Source: Chamaesiphon minutus PCC 6605
Lineage (GTDB): Bacteria; Cyanobacteriota; Cyanobacteriia; Cyanobacteriales; Chamaesiphonaceae
DNA: 64,000 nt
NCBI RefSeq assembly: GCF_000317145.1
Contig: NC_019697.1
Location: 3,568,385-3,632,384 of the forward strand
Direction: 5' to 3'
Below the pieces are notes generated by a model that was given only the letters and a program-made list of their open reading frames with translations, was not told the DNA's origin and did not search any database. Shown piece after piece: positions 1 to 10,120 of this stretch. Within the stretch, counting starts at the first letter, position 1. Each line of letters opens with the position of its first letter. Both the position numbers and the translations under genes were made by a program.

Positions 1-1582
1 ATTGTTTGCTGACTTGTCCGGCTTGGACTTGTTCGGTATAGAGTTGGAGATTTTTGAGCTGATTTTGGTCTAATTTAAGTTGAGAATGGGCGGTTTCATA
101 GTCAGCTAAAACATTAGGATCGATCTTATTCAAACTTTCCTGGAGAGTGCTCAATTCCTTTTTGATATCGCCGATGCTCTGCTGTTGGGGCAACAGATGG
201 AGCGTCTTGGTAAAATGTCCGAAACTGCGTTCGACTAGTTCTCTAGCTTCCTCTAAGGTATGAGTTTGGAGTAGATTTAAGACCATCCCATAAGTGGGCG
301 TAAATTGACTCACTAAGGGATCGGGTGCAGATGTGGCAAAGTCGCTTGCTTCCTTGGCACCTTCAAATCTCGTCTGAGTGGCCACTACATAGCCCACCAC
401 GTCCTTACCGCGTCGTCCGGCACGTCCGGCCATCTGGAGAAATTCGGATGCCGTCAGCAGGCGATGTCCTTGGTCTGTGCGCTTGGAGAGGCTGGAAATT
501 ACTGTCGTCCGGGCGGGCATATTAATCCCGGCGGCGAGGGTTTCTGTCGCAAATACGACTTTGATCAAACCCATGCCAAATAGTTCTTCTACCAATGATT
601 TCCACGCGGGGAGAATGCCTGCATGGTGAGCGGCAACACCTTTATACAGTGGTTCTACTTGTCCCGCCCGTGCTGCTTCGGGATTTTTATCGAGAAAGTC
701 ATCGATGCGGATCTTGAGTAAAGCTGATTCAGCCGGAGTCACTAATTGCATCGTCGCCATCTCGGCGACAGCTTTATCGCACCCGCGCCGACTGAAGATA
801 AAGTAGATGGCGGGTAACATTTCCCGCTCGGCGAGCTTGCTGACGACAAAGCCGATGCTGGGGACATCTTCAGCTTTGCGGCTACCAGTCGGACGATGGG
901 TTTTGAGTTTGGGGTTGAGTTTGGCAGTATTAGGATCGAGTAATGGCAAAATTCCTTTGGGATTTACAAAGTGAAATTCCAAGGGGACGGGGCGAAAGTC
1001 CGAATAGATCAGTTCGGTGCTACCATGAACGGCACCGATCCATTCGGTCAATTGTTTGCTATTGGCAACGGTGGCAGAGAGCGCGACGAGCTGAATGTGC
1101 GGCGGACAGTAAATAATCGATTCTTCCCAGACGGTACCGCGCTGTTTGTCATTCATATAATGGCACTCGTCAAGCACCACGGCTTCGACACCTACCATCG
1201 AAGTCCCGACTTCGCCGATGCGGGTACCATATAGCATATTCCGAAAGATTTCGGTGGTCATCACCACGATCGGCGCATCCCGATCGATCGAAATATCCCC
1301 AGTCAGCAAGCCGACATTACCTTCACCAAATTCCGCCCTGAAATCTCGATACTTTTGATTGGAGAGAGCTTTGAGCGGGGTGGTATAAAAGACTCTGCGT
1401 CCCTGTCGCAGGGCGCGATGAATGGCATATTCACCAATTAACGTTTTGCCCGAACCAGTTGGAGCGCAGACTACCACCGATTTTCCGGCATTGAGTGCAT
1501 CTACCGCCTGAAGTTGAAACCGATCGAGTGGAAATGGAAATATATCTTTTAATTGCTCGGTAGTAATAGCAGAGGTGGTCAT
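1..1582 (-). CDS. Ski2-like DEAD/DEAH-box RNA helicase (C-terminus off the window)
   Basis: The gene begins with ATG at 1582 and runs off the left edge, so 527 residues are visible. Helicase motifs appear in order: Walker A APTGSGKT near residue 40, a DECH box (VVLDECHYMND), SATVAN, and the motif VI arginine finger QMAGRAGRRG near residue 380. This order and the DECH box fit the Ski2/Mtr4 superfamily 2 group, ATP-driven RNA helicases that cyanobacteria commonly encode. The visible part ends in a glutamine-rich, probably helical stretch where the arch and C-terminal domains would begin. Its RNA substrate cannot be told from sequence. The family call is firm and the exact role is open. Confidence 0.9.
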   Translation of the reverse strand, partial: MTTSAITTEQLKDIFPFPLDRFQLQAVDALNAGKSVVVCAPTGSGKTLIGEYAIHRALRQGRRVFYTTPLKALSNQKYRDFRAEFGEGNVGLLTGDISIDRDAPIVVMTTEIFRNMLYGTRIGEVGTSMVGVEAVVLDECHYMNDKQRGTVWEESIIYCPPHIQLVALSATVANSKQLTEWIGAVHGSTELIYSDFRPVPLEFHFVNPKGILPLLDPNTAKLNPKLKTHRPTGSRKAEDVPSIGFVVSKLAEREMLPAIYFIFSRRGCDKAVAEMATMQLVTPAESALLKIRIDDFLDKNPEAARAGQVEPLYKGVAAHHAGILPAWKSLVEELFGMGLIKVVFATETLAAGINMPARTTVISSLSKRTDQGHRLLTASEFLQMAGRAGRRGKDVVGYVVATQTRFEGAKEASDFATSAPDPLVSQFTPTYGMVLNLLQTHTLEEARELVERSFGHFTKTLHLLPQQQSIGDIKKELSTLQESLNKIDPNVLADYETAHSQLKLDQNQLKNLQLYTEQVQAGQVSKQ

Positions 1583-1763
1583 AGCGTTTAACTTCACAGA
1601 CGGTGGCGCGAGGTTAGATTGTGGCGGTAGCTAAGTCTCGATACTATACAGTATATTCGGAAATTACGGTCGGGCGCGATCGTCTTAAAGCTGACACGTT
1701 GTTTGGTGACGATCGAGCGACTACTGGTATCAATGCAACGACTAATAAATGGATCTAGCCCAA

Positions 1764-2036
1764 TCAACGTTTGAGTTGTTTATAGACCTCATCATCGTTG
1801 CGCTTGCCAACCAAAGTTACTTCAACTAAATCCACATCTGGCTCGAAACGATATACAATTCGATATTATCCAGAATCGACGCGATAGTATCCCGGATAAC
1901 CAGTTAATTATTTGTAGTCTGCTGGGAAAGGATCGATACTCAACGACATCACTTTGTTCGCAATTTGGGCAACTATTTTAGGTTGTAATCCCTTGAGAAA
2001 ATCCAGAACTGCTTCGAGTCCATCTAACTTTGCCAT
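1764..2036 (-). pseudogene. RelE/ParE-type toxin remnant with two in-frame stops
   Basis: Reading from ATG at 2036 gives 90 codons ending at a TGA at 1764. The protein looks like a small RelE/ParE-superfamily toxin: MAKLDGLEAVLDFL at the start, then GYPGYYRVDSG and YRIVYRFEPD, ending VTLVGKRNDDEVYKQL. Two TAA codons interrupt this one frame, at 1908-1910 (codon 43) and 1866-1868 (codon 57), and there is no frameshift. Both could have arisen by single substitutions, for example from CAA or GAA. Just upstream (about 2052-2090) a frame ending FDDISLRQVK-stop resembles an antitoxin C-terminus, so this may be a dead toxin-antitoxin pair. Confidence 0.75.
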
Positions 2037-2127
2037 CGTATTGTCATCTATTTTACTTGACGTAGACTAATGTCATCGAAAGAAACAGACTTTCAAAGTG
2101 TGGATGATGTAGGCTTTGAATATAAAT

Positions 2128-2850
2128 TCACTGTCTCGATCGACCTAAATATTCTCCTTCCAACCACCGCCGGACAATATTAGGGACAGCAATGCTGGCT
2201 TTTTCACTCCAACAGTTATAACCAAAAGGTTTTTTGTCAATTTCTAGACTCACGAGAATTTTTTCAGCATGAAACCTAGCCCGATTTAGTAACGAGGCGG
2301 CTGGATAAACTGTTAAAGACGTGCCAATAACTAGTACTTTACCCGCAGTATTGAGTGCGGCTCTGGCAACTTCAAAGTTTTGGATATCTTCACCAAACCA
2401 AACGACATGCGGGCGTAGCTGACTGTCTTTCTCGCATTTATCACCAAGTTGAATCTGGCGATCGCCAATCGGATATATTAGAGAACTATCGATCGAGCTT
2501 CTAGCTTTAGTAATTTCCCCATGAACGTGGATTATCTTCGATGAGCCAGCTCTTTCGTGGAGATCGTCGATATTTTGAGTGATGACAATTACTTCATATT
2601 TAGCTTCTAATTCGGCAATTGCCAAATGAGCTGCATTTGGCTGTGCCTTAGCTGTCTGTATTCTCCGCTCGTTATAAAATTGTAAAACTATTTCTGGATC
2701 TGCTTCCCAAGCACTTGGTGTCGCCACATCTTCAATTTTAGATCGACTCCACAATCCGTTTCGATCGCGAAATGTGGTTAATCCACTTTCAGCACTAATG
2801 CCAGCACCTGAGAAAATGACTACTCGATTTGGATCGATCGGTTGTGACAT
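2128..2850 (-). CDS. Sir2-family NAD-dependent protein deacetylase/deacylase
   Basis: The 240-residue protein has the sirtuin NAD-binding signature GAGISAESGL near residue 15, TQNIDDLHERAG near residue 90, the catalytic histidine in HVHGE near 110, VVWFGE near 150 and GTSLTVYPAA near 177. Sirtuins remove acyl groups from lysine using NAD and release nicotinamide. The two CxxC pairs that bind structural zinc in most bacterial CobB proteins are absent; only two isolated cysteines are visible. This places it in a zinc-less sirtuin subgroup. It is a single gene with no obvious operon partner. The toxin remnant lies downstream. Confidence 0.88.
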   Translation of the reverse strand: MSQPIDPNRVVIFSGAGISAESGLTTFRDRNGLWSRSKIEDVATPSAWEADPEIVLQFYNERRIQTAKAQPNAAHLAIAELEAKYEVIVITQNIDDLHERAGSSKIIHVHGEITKARSSIDSSLIYPIGDRQIQLGDKCEKDSQLRPHVVWFGEDIQNFEVARAALNTAGKVLVIGTSLTVYPAASLLNRARFHAEKILVSLEIDKKPFGYNCWSEKASIAVPNIVRRWLEGEYLGRSRQ

Positions 2851-3085
2851 ACTTTATTAACTGGAGATTAGATGAGTGTTGGCGTTAGGGATAATGTTTT
2901 TAATATGCTCTTAGCAGCATTGGCGGATCGCTTAAAACCCCGTATACTAGCCACTAGCCATTTTCGATCGCACTCGAACAGATGAGTTGCTTAGCATTCC
3001 TGAGTACATCCGAGCATCTGATTCAATCTCGATCTCGACAACGATTATCTCGCCGAACTTACCAAAAATTACAGCCGCGCCTCAG

Positions 3086-3502
3086 ATGAACACTGGCAAA
3101 CAAGGAGAAGAAGTTGTCGCCCAGTGGCTGACTCATCGGGGCGGCAAAATCCTGCATCATCGGTGGCGATGGAAAAGAGGCGAAATCGATCTGATCGCCA
3201 TTGAAGCTGACACCCTCCTATTTATTGAAGTCAAAACCCGCAATCGGGCGAATTGGGACGCTGACGGACTCTTGGCGATTACCCCTCAGAAGCAAGCCAC
3301 GATCGTCCGTTCGGCTGAATTATTCCTCCTTAAATACCCACATTTATCCGAATATCCCTGTCGCTTTGACGTTGCCATCGTCCGCCATCAGCCCATCGAT
3401 CGATCGATTGTGGGGATACCGTTGCAGATCGTTACAGATCTCACCACTGACGAGCGGTGGTTATTGCTCGATTATATTACTAGTGCCTTCGATGGAGTCT
3501 AG
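3086..3502 (+). CDS. YraN/UPF0102 family nuclease-fold protein
   Basis: From ATG at 3086 the protein is about 138 residues, the usual YraN size. It starts with MNTGKQGEEVVAQWL, followed by KILHHRWRWKRGEIDLIA and LLFIEVKTR, the conserved GEID...EVK core of the restriction-endonuclease-like fold. An upstream in-frame ATG at 2987 would add 33 residues without family similarity, so the internal start is preferred. The family's biological role is poorly defined and a DNA-related function is inferred from the fold. The gene stands alone between the sirtuin (divergent) and a gene-poor stretch. Confidence 0.85.
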   Translation: MNTGKQGEEVVAQWLTHRGGKILHHRWRWKRGEIDLIAIEADTLLFIEVKTRNRANWDADGLLAITPQKQATIVRSAELFLLKYPHLSEYPCRFDVAIVRHQPIDRSIVGIPLQIVTDLTTDERWLLLDYITSAFDGV

Positions 3503-3980
3503 GTTTAAGTTTTGTCCGATTCGATTATTTCTGGTAGGCGTAGCCAACGTAGATCGTTGGCAATTTCTAGCTAAAATGCTATACCAACATTGGTCATTTG
3601 ACAGCTTTAAAAATCTCTCCAAAGAGATAATAACCGATTGCGAACATATGAGTTTGGAGGCAAACTAGTTGGGGATCGTAATTTTTTAATAATCTAAAAA
3701 TTTGTACGAAGAAAATGTGTCGATATATACTAAAAAAAACGGCTGAAAATATGCTGACTTTAAGAATATCTGCGCTATGATATTTCAGTAGATTTACAGT
3801 TGCTGGTAAAGTGTCAGCTAAGACATGATGCAAGTAGTACTTAAATCTCTAGCTACCAACTTGGTTGGTAAATTGAGGCTGATGACCGCTTTAGTATGAA
3901 GTTCGACCATTCTTTCCGGAAACCGCTCGTTAATGCTTGTAGTTTATCTTTAGATGAACATTCCATTAAGGAGCAACGTC
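3503..3980. other. Gene-poor stretch
   Basis: No convincing gene is visible. A short palindromic motif (GGCGTAGCCAACG, near 3537) resembles the small cyanobacterial repeats seen elsewhere in the window. A 79-codon minus-strand frame at 3594-3833 is hydrophobic but has no recognisable features and is not called. The run-up to 3981 contains a good ribosome binding site (AAGGAG at 3968-3973) for the next gene. Confidence 0.5.
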
Positions 3981-4367
3981 ATGAATAGTTATCTCCTCGA
4001 TACCATTAATACTTCTCATATTATGGGTTCTAATCTATCAAAGCTTGCTCGTTTGCTGGCAACTAGAATAATGTCACGGGAAACCACCAACTCTCTGCAC
4101 ATACCTAAATTCGATCCACTCAAGCCGCTGCGTCACTGGTTGGAAAATCTCAAAATCTCCAATCCCCGATTAGCTCACAATCTTTGTAAACTGATCCCTT
4201 CTCAATGTCCCTTCGAGCGCGACCTCAATTTATTTGGAAGGACACTGGTACACATTCCCCCCATGTGCAAACTCAACCCCCTCTATGAGGAAGTTGTGAT
4301 GCTTCGGTTCAAGGCAATGTGTTATCTAGCCGACGAATGTGGCGAAGACATCAGCCAATATTGCTAG
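3981..4367 (+). CDS. Mo-dependent nitrogenase C-terminal-domain protein
   Basis: About 128 residues. The C-terminal two thirds carry the Mo-nitro_C signature: LIPSQCPFERDLNLFGR, then HIPPMCKLNPLYEEVVMLRF and YLADECGEDISQYC. This domain family is widespread in cyanobacteria, including strains without nitrogenase, and its function is not established. The start at 3981 is chosen because AAGGAG lies 7 bases upstream; ATG at 3954 is in frame and would add nine residues. Conserved cysteines in CPFERD, PPMCKLNP, RFKAMC and ADECGED could bind metal, but that is inference. No nif genes are visible nearby. Confidence 0.82.
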   Translation: MNSYLLDTINTSHIMGSNLSKLARLLATRIMSRETTNSLHIPKFDPLKPLRHWLENLKISNPRLAHNLCKLIPSQCPFERDLNLFGRTLVHIPPMCKLNPLYEEVVMLRFKAMCYLADECGEDISQYC

Positions 4368-4489
4368 TTAGTGGATAGTGGATAGCGATTCGCGCTTGTC
4401 GAGTTCCCCGACAGTTAAGCGAATCAAGATAGTGGATCGGTCGCCTCGATAGGACTTAGAATATAAAGTCCAGCCTAGATTGATGTACC

Positions 4490-6046
4490 ATGTCCAAGCC
4501 ACAGTCGCCACAACAGCCAGAACCACATTCGACATTAGCCGAAATTCGGGCTACGCGCCTGGTTAAAGCAGACAAACTCCGAGAACTAGGGATGAATCCC
4601 TACGCCTACAACTGGGTATCTACCCACCAAGCCGCCGCCTTACAGCTAGAGTACGCAGATTTAGCTAATGGCGAAGAGGTAGATACTCCAGTCTCGATCG
4701 CCGGACGCATCATCGCACGGCGCGTGATGGGCAAGTTGGCTTTTTTTAGCATTCAAGATGAAACGGGTACGATTCAACTTTATTTAGCCAAGCAGCAGAT
4801 AGAAGAGGGGATGCCAGCTCTCCCCGATGCTTTTAGCCATCTCAAGCAATTAAGCGATGTTGGGGATATTATCGGTGTCAGAGGCACGATCAAACGTGCG
4901 GACAAAGGAGAATTATCGATCCTCGTCAACGAGTATACAATTCTCACCAAATCACTACTGCCATTGCCAGATAAATGGCACGGTTTAACCGATGTTGCCA
5001 AACGCTACCGTCAACGCTATGTCGATCTGATCGTCAATCCAGAGGTACGCGATACCTTTAGGAAACGCTCTCTCATTACCGCTGGAATTCGCCGCTATCT
5101 CGAAAACTTAGACTTTATCGAGATCGAAACTCCCGTCTTGCAGTCGGAAGCTGGCGGTGCTGACGCGCGTCCGTTTAATACCTATCACAATACTCTGGAG
5201 ATGCCGCTGTATTTGCGCATTGCTACCGAGCTGCACCTAAAAAGGTTAATCGTCGGTGGTTTTGAGAAGGTATTTGAATTGGGGCGGATTTTCCGCAATG
5301 AGGGCGTTTCTACCCGTCACAATCCCGAATTCACCAGCATTGAGGTTTATCAAGCCTATGCTGACTACGAGGATATGATGAAACTTACCGAACAGATGAT
5401 AACTACTGTCGCTCAATCGGTACTGGGGACATTGGAGATTAGCTATCAGGGTACGCCGATTAGTCTCACGGCTCCCTGGCGGCGGGTGACGATGAACGAT
5501 ATCGTCAAAGAAGTCACGGGTTTAGACTTTAGTAGTTTCGACTCGTTAGAGACAGCTCGATCGGCTGTCAAAAATGCGGGGATTGGCGGCGGCGATGATA
5601 TTCAAACCCTCGGAAAACTGATGAATGAGGTATTCGAGCAAAAGTGTGAAACTACCCTAATTCAGCCCACATTCGTCCTCGATTATCCCGTCGAAATCTC
5701 ACCACTAGCCAAACCCCATCGATCGAAACCAGGGATCGTCGAGCGGTTTGAACTATTTGTGGTGGGGCGCGAATTAGCCAATAGTTTCTCAGAGTTAACC
5801 GATCCGGTGGATCAGCGGGAACGGTTGGAAGCTCAAGCCGCGCGTAAAGCCGAAGGGGATGACGAAGCTCACGATATCGATGAAGACTTCCTCACTGCTT
5901 TAGAATATGGGATGCCCCCGACAGGCGGATTGGGAATTGGCATCGATCGATTGGTAATGCTCTTGTGCGATTGTGCTAGCATCCGGGATGCGATCGCCTT
6001 CCCACTGCTCAAACCCGAACCTAGCGAACAATCAACAGACGATTAG
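4490..6046 (+). CDS. lysS: Lysyl-tRNA synthetase, class II
   Basis: The 518-residue enzyme charges tRNA-Lys with lysine using ATP. An N-terminal OB-fold anticodon-binding domain (about residues 60-170, including [23 protein letters not shown]) precedes the class II catalytic core. Motif 2 is visible as [11 protein letters not shown]...[11 protein letters not shown] and motif 3 as [13 protein letters not shown] near the C-terminus. Length is normal for the bacterial enzyme, and a short Gln/Pro-rich N-terminal extension precedes the domain. A strong hairpin terminator follows 7 bases after the stop codon, so it is probably transcribed alone. Confidence 0.97.
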   Translation: MSKPQSPQQPEPHSTLAEIRATRLVKADKLRELGMNPYAYNWVSTHQAAALQLEYADLANGEEVDTPVSIAGRIIARRVMGKLAFFSIQDETGTIQLYLAKQQIEEGMPALPDAFSHLKQLSDVGDIIGVRGTIKRADKGELSILVNEYTILTKSLLPLPDKWHGLTDVAKRYRQRYVDLIVNPEVRDTFRKRSLITAGIRRYLENLDFIEIETPVLQSEAGGADARPFNTYHNTLEMPLYLRIATELHLKRLIVGGFEKVFELGRIFRNEGVSTRHNPEFTSIEVYQAYADYEDMMKLTEQMITTVAQSVLGTLEISYQGTPISLTAPWRRVTMNDIVKEVTGLDFSSFDSLETARSAVKNAGIGGGDDIQTLGKLMNEVFEQKCETTLIQPTFVLDYPVEISPLAKPHRSKPGIVERFELFVVGRELANSFSELTDPVDQRERLEAQAARKAEGDDEAHDIDEDFLTALEYGMPPTGGLGIGIDRLVMLLCDCASIRDAIAFPLLKPEPSEQSTDD

Positions 6047-6053
6047 ATGCCAT

Positions 6054-6086
6054 AGGGTGCTTTACCCCATATGTGTAAAGCACCCT
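6054..6086 (+). terminator. Intrinsic terminator after lysS
   Basis: A perfect 12-bp inverted repeat (AGGGTGCTTTAC / GTAAAGCACCCT) with a 9-base loop lies just after the lysS stop. The run of six T residues begins about 8 bases downstream. Confidence 0.8.
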
Positions 6087-6271
6087 ACTTGATTTTTTGC
6101 TTATGTATTTTTTCAATTGCATCAACGATCTCCCCTACCCCAACCAATCACACCCGAACTAACTGCATGTAAGGACGATTAACGCCTCTAAAGCTGGCGT
6201 TGCTGGAGCTGGGGATGAGAACGCAGGGAGTGGTGGCTCTTTCTCGATGCGCGTTTGCAGATCGCGAACAT

Positions 6272-8443
6272 TTACCCCGCAGCCATTTCCATTAAAATCC
6301 GCTGGGTACTTTCTACCGCCGCGCCGGGATGGGGACAGCGTTGGATATAGCTACCATCAGATTGCATATCCCAGGCTTGACGATTGTCAGAGAGCATAAT
6401 GCCTAATATTTCTTGGAGATCTTTGGAAATATCTGGATCTTCGATCGGGGTAATGACTTCTACCCGCCTGTCGAGATTGCGCGTCATCCAGTCGGCACTG
6501 CCAATAAATATGTTCGCCTCACCGCCATTACTAAAATAATAGATGCGGGAATGTTCGAGAAATCGACCGATAATGCTAATTACGCGAATATTTTCGCTGA
6601 CTCCTGGTACCCCCGGACGCAGACAACACATGCCGCGAATAATCAGATCGATCGAGACGCCAGCTTGTGATGCTCGATAGAGACTAGCAATCATTTTGGT
6701 ATCGACTAAGGCATTCATTTTGGCTACGATGCGGCCAGTTTTACCTGCTTGGACGCTATCGATTTCTTGTTGAATTAAGCGAGTGAATGAGTCGCGAGTA
6801 TTTACAGGTGAAACTATTAATTTACGATAAGATCTTTGTTGGGAATAGCCAGTTAGATAGTTAAATAAGTCTGTCAGATCTGCACCTAGTTCGGGACGAC
6901 AACTAAATAAACCAACATCTGTATATAGTTTAGAAGTTTTGGCATTATAGTTACCCGTACCGATGTGAACGTAACGGCGGATTTTTTCATCTTCTCGCCG
7001 CACGACTAATACTACTTTAGTATGTGTTTTTAAACCTACTAATCCATAGACAACATGAATGCCAGCTTGTTCGAGCATACGGGCTAGATTAATATTGTTT
7101 TGCTCGTCAAATCGGGCTTTGAGTTCGATCAGCACCGAAACTTGTTTGCCATTTTCAGCAGCTTCAATCAATGCTTTGAGAATATGTGAGTCTCCAGTGG
7201 TACGATAAAGTGTCATTTTGATCGCGAGCACTTTAGAATCATTCGCCGCACAGGTAATAAATCGTTCGACCGTATCTGTAAATGATTGATAGGGATGATG
7301 GACGAGAAAATCTTTTTGAGCGATTAAATTAAAGAAATTACCACTATCTTCAGCTATTTTAAGTCGCCGTAATTGTGCGGGCACGATCGCATTCCAGGGC
7401 GGATCTTTTAATTCAGGAGCGGGAAGGGATAAAAAATACATCAGATCTCCCAAACCCAGCATTCCATCAACTTCATAAATGTCTTGCAGGTTGACTTCTA
7501 ACTCCTCTTGCAACATTCGGCGAATTTGCTCTGGCATGGCGGAGTCTACTTCAATGCGGACTGTAGAACCACCTTTACGCCGTTGCTGCAAGCCATCTTC
7601 GATCGCTTGGAGTAAATCGTCAGCTTCATCTTCAGCCACGCTAATATCCGCGTTACGAGTGACTCGAAAGGTGAAACAACCTTGGATATTCATGCCCGGA
7701 AAGAGGGATTCCAAATTATGGGCAATTAATTGTTCGAGTGGAATTCCCGTCCAAATTTGACGGCGTTCTTTATTATTCTGTTCGATCGACTTTTCTGTCG
7801 GTCTGAGTACATCCACTACTTGCAATTCTTTGGGTAGACTGATAAAGCGCGGTAACACTTTTGGCACCTTAACTCTAGCAAACAATTCCTCACCAGTATC
7901 GGGATGTTTGATAACTACGGCAAGATTTAAACTCAGGTTAGAAATATACGGAAATGGATGGCCGGGATCGACTGCTAAAGGTGTGAGAACTGGAAAAATT
8001 TGCTCTTCAAAATAGGTTTGCAGATAGCTACATTGCTCTTGATTGAGATCGAAGTAATCTAATAGATAAATACCGCGCTCGATCGCCGCCGGACGTAATA
8101 CTGTCTCAAAATGCTGATGTTGTTGGGTAATTAATTGCTGTACCCGCTGACTAGTTACCGCTAATTGTTCGCTAGGCGTTCTACCATCTGGAGTAAGTCG
8201 AGTAACTTTGGCTTCGATTTGTTGAGCGATCGCTGCAATTCTTACCATAAAAAATTCATCGAGATTCGAGCTAAAAATCGACATGAATTTCAGCCGTTCT
8301 AGTAGTGGCGTGCGCTCGTCTATGGCTTCATGTAGGACTCGAGCATTAAATTCTAGCCATGTTAATTCTCGACTGAGGTAGTATTGAGGATCGGATAAAT
8401 CGATTTCTGATGGATTAGCAAGTGGCGATTGCGGGAAATTCAT
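6272..8443 (-). CDS. ppk1: Polyphosphate kinase 1
   Basis: The 723-residue protein reversibly polymerises the ATP gamma-phosphate into polyphosphate. N-terminal domain: ELTWLEFNARVLHEA near residue 27, then NLDEFFMVRIA near 60. The phospholipase-D-like catalytic half contains HHPYQSFTDTVERFI near 390, the family motif IKMTLYRTTGDSHI and ELKARFDEQNNI. The two catalytic histidines fall in VYGLVGLKTHTK (about residue 475) and in the C-terminal SRIYYFSNGG region. Length is typical. It stands alone, with about 600 bases of upstream non-coding DNA shared with the divergent coiled-coil genes. Confidence 0.96.
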   Translation of the reverse strand: MNFPQSPLANPSEIDLSDPQYYLSRELTWLEFNARVLHEAIDERTPLLERLKFMSIFSSNLDEFFMVRIAAIAQQIEAKVTRLTPDGRTPSEQLAVTSQRVQQLITQQHQHFETVLRPAAIERGIYLLDYFDLNQEQCSYLQTYFEEQIFPVLTPLAVDPGHPFPYISNLSLNLAVVIKHPDTGEELFARVKVPKVLPRFISLPKELQVVDVLRPTEKSIEQNNKERRQIWTGIPLEQLIAHNLESLFPGMNIQGCFTFRVTRNADISVAEDEADDLLQAIEDGLQQRRKGGSTVRIEVDSAMPEQIRRMLQEELEVNLQDIYEVDGMLGLGDLMYFLSLPAPELKDPPWNAIVPAQLRRLKIAEDSGNFFNLIAQKDFLVHHPYQSFTDTVERFITCAANDSKVLAIKMTLYRTTGDSHILKALIEAAENGKQVSVLIELKARFDEQNNINLARMLEQAGIHVVYGLVGLKTHTKVVLVVRREDEKIRRYVHIGTGNYNAKTSKLYTDVGLFSCRPELGADLTDLFNYLTGYSQQRSYRKLIVSPVNTRDSFTRLIQQEIDSVQAGKTGRIVAKMNALVDTKMIASLYRASQAGVSIDLIIRGMCCLRPGVPGVSENIRVISIIGRFLEHSRIYYFSNGGEANIFIGSADWMTRNLDRRVEVITPIEDPDISKDLQEILGIMLSDNRQAWDMQSDGSYIQRCPHPGAAVESTQRILMEMAAG

Positions 8444-9038
8444 GTCAGATAACTCCGAGTTAAAGTTTTTGGATATTTTTTACAGTTAGGAATATCGTGG
8501 ATTCCGATCTCTTGCTAATCCTGGCATGTTGCATCAATGCATAGATACGATTACTGCCACTGCTTGGTGCGCTTAACCGTCAGCGAAACTCCGAATCAAA
8601 AGGCTGCTCGCTGGCACTGACGCGAAGTCGAAGTAAGCCCAAACGTGGGTACCCCCATCTATATTAACGCCTCTAAATTATCCTGTCAGGGAGGCAAATC
8701 GGCAGCGCAGAGATGAATGTCGATCGTTTTACAAACGCCGGGGCAGAGATTGACTAGTACAAATTTCCTAAAAAGTCTTGACAATAGTGCTTGTCAGAGA
8801 TACAATAGTACTACTACTCAAAGAAAGCCGTCAATCTAATGTCGATCGATATATCCATACCGCGCGCATGTATGGGTAAAAATCGCTTGGCATCTAGGAA
8901 CTTCATTGGCGCAGCCTCTTGTTATAAGAGTCGAATATTTGGGCACAATTAGTAAGCGATCGAGACAAGACCAAATTCTCATCCTGCAATGCAGGTGGGC
9001 TGGTTTTTATGCGTTATTATCCTCAAGGCATATCAATT
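8444..9038. other. Divergent intergenic region between ppk1 and coiled-coil genes
   Basis: Nearly 600 bases without a gene. It holds a strong promoter (annotated separately) and a partial copy of the small repeat TTGGCGCAGCCTCT near 8910. A short inverted repeat (CCTGCAATGCAGG) followed by a GGTTTTT tract lies just before 9009 and could act as an attenuator or weak terminator upstream of the first coiled-coil gene. Confidence 0.5.
8778..8806 (+). promoter_or_regulatory. Consensus sigma-70 promoter
   Basis: A perfect -35 box TTGACA at 8778-8783 is separated by exactly 17 bases from TACAAT at 8801-8806. It points toward the coiled-coil gene at 9039 and predicts a leader of about 225 bases. Confidence 0.7.
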
Positions 9039-10028
9039 ATGGCAATAGTAAAAGATAGTAAAACCCAAATTCTAACAGAATTAGAGCGGATTTTAGCAGA
9101 GCAATATCGACCTGGTTCTAAAGTTGCAACCAAAGAGGAAGAAGCGCAATTAGCCAAGAATAAAGAAATTGTTACTAAAGCTGCTAATTATACCGTTGAC
9201 ACGATCGTCAAGGGGATGGCAAATTTACAATTAGAATTTGGCAGTATCGTTACGGGGTTGTCAGACAGGCTGACTGTAGAGGTTGAAAAATTAGCTGAAG
9301 TCAAGCAGTCGATCGAAATCGAAACCCAACATCGATCGGATCTCCAGCAAGTTAGGATCGTTGCCGATGCACTATATATTATCACTCAGGAGCATCAACA
9401 AAGTTTAAAAACAATTGAAGAAAAACTTGCAGCCGATCGCGAAAATATCGAGAAAGAGCAAACAAATCTTCGCAAGCAGTGGGAGCGTAACGATCGCGAA
9501 TATGCCGAGCAACAAGCAGAATTAGCAACAATCGTTGCCAAAGAGCGTCAAAAAGAACAAGACGAAGTTCAATATAAAATTACTCGAGATCGCCAGCTTC
9601 AAACTGATGCATATACCGAAGCTAAACGCAATCAGGAGCAAGATATTCAATCTCAAGATCGCGAGCAGCAGAAGCAATGGAAAGAGCGGGAGAAATTCTT
9701 GAAAGACAATCAAAAACTAGCCGACGAGAATACTGCCAAAGTAGCCGCATTCCCTGACGAACTGGAAGAAGCAGTTAAAAAAGCTCGTGAAGAAGCTATT
9801 AAAGAAACGAGTAGCGATGCTAAGGTTAAAGCCGATTTAGCCGAGAAAGAATGGGAAGGCAACAAGCAAGGATATGAGATGAAGATTCAATCCTTAGAGC
9901 GAGTTATCGAACGTCAGAACGAACAAATTATTGCAATTAACGAGCAGTTGCAAACAGTAATGAGCCAAGCTCAGTCCCTAGCGATGAAAGCATTTGAAAC
10001 CTCAGCCAAAATTAGTGAGAAAAACTAA
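9039..10028 (+). CDS. Coiled-coil-rich protein A (function unknown)
   Basis: About 330 residues, almost entirely predicted helix and rich in Glu, Gln, Lys and Ala; no transmembrane segment or signal peptide is seen. The start at 9039 (MAIVKDSKTQILTELERI) is preferred over 9009 because it aligns with the N-terminus of the next gene, its paralogue. Both share a ~20-residue N-terminal motif, a segment of the type VKGMANLQLEFGSIVTGLS or IASLDSLQLGFGAAVSELS, a long charged coiled coil, a KVAAFP/KVAAFV break and a C-terminal IxSLExxI...QxQxLAxKAxE segment. I do not recognise a named family. Such proteins often form filaments or scaffolds, but that is inference. Confidence 0.75.
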   Translation: MAIVKDSKTQILTELERILAEQYRPGSKVATKEEEAQLAKNKEIVTKAANYTVDTIVKGMANLQLEFGSIVTGLSDRLTVEVEKLAEVKQSIEIETQHRSDLQQVRIVADALYIITQEHQQSLKTIEEKLAADRENIEKEQTNLRKQWERNDREYAEQQAELATIVAKERQKEQDEVQYKITRDRQLQTDAYTEAKRNQEQDIQSQDREQQKQWKEREKFLKDNQKLADENTAKVAAFPDELEEAVKKAREEAIKETSSDAKVKADLAEKEWEGNKQGYEMKIQSLERVIERQNEQIIAINEQLQTVMSQAQSLAMKAFETSAKISEKN

Positions 10029-10120
10029 TTGCGAACGATAGAAATCGATCCACAGTGCATCGTCTCACCATAGCGCAATAGTCAAATCTTCACAGTAACA
10101 CCTAAGAGCGATCGTCAATT

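Noticed and set aside
3594-3833. 79-codon hydrophobic frame on the minus strand
   Set aside because: No ribosome site, family pattern or partner; A/T-rich DNA alone explains it.
3981-4367. Evidence for nitrogen fixation
   Set aside because: The domain occurs in non-fixing cyanobacteria and no nif gene is in the window.
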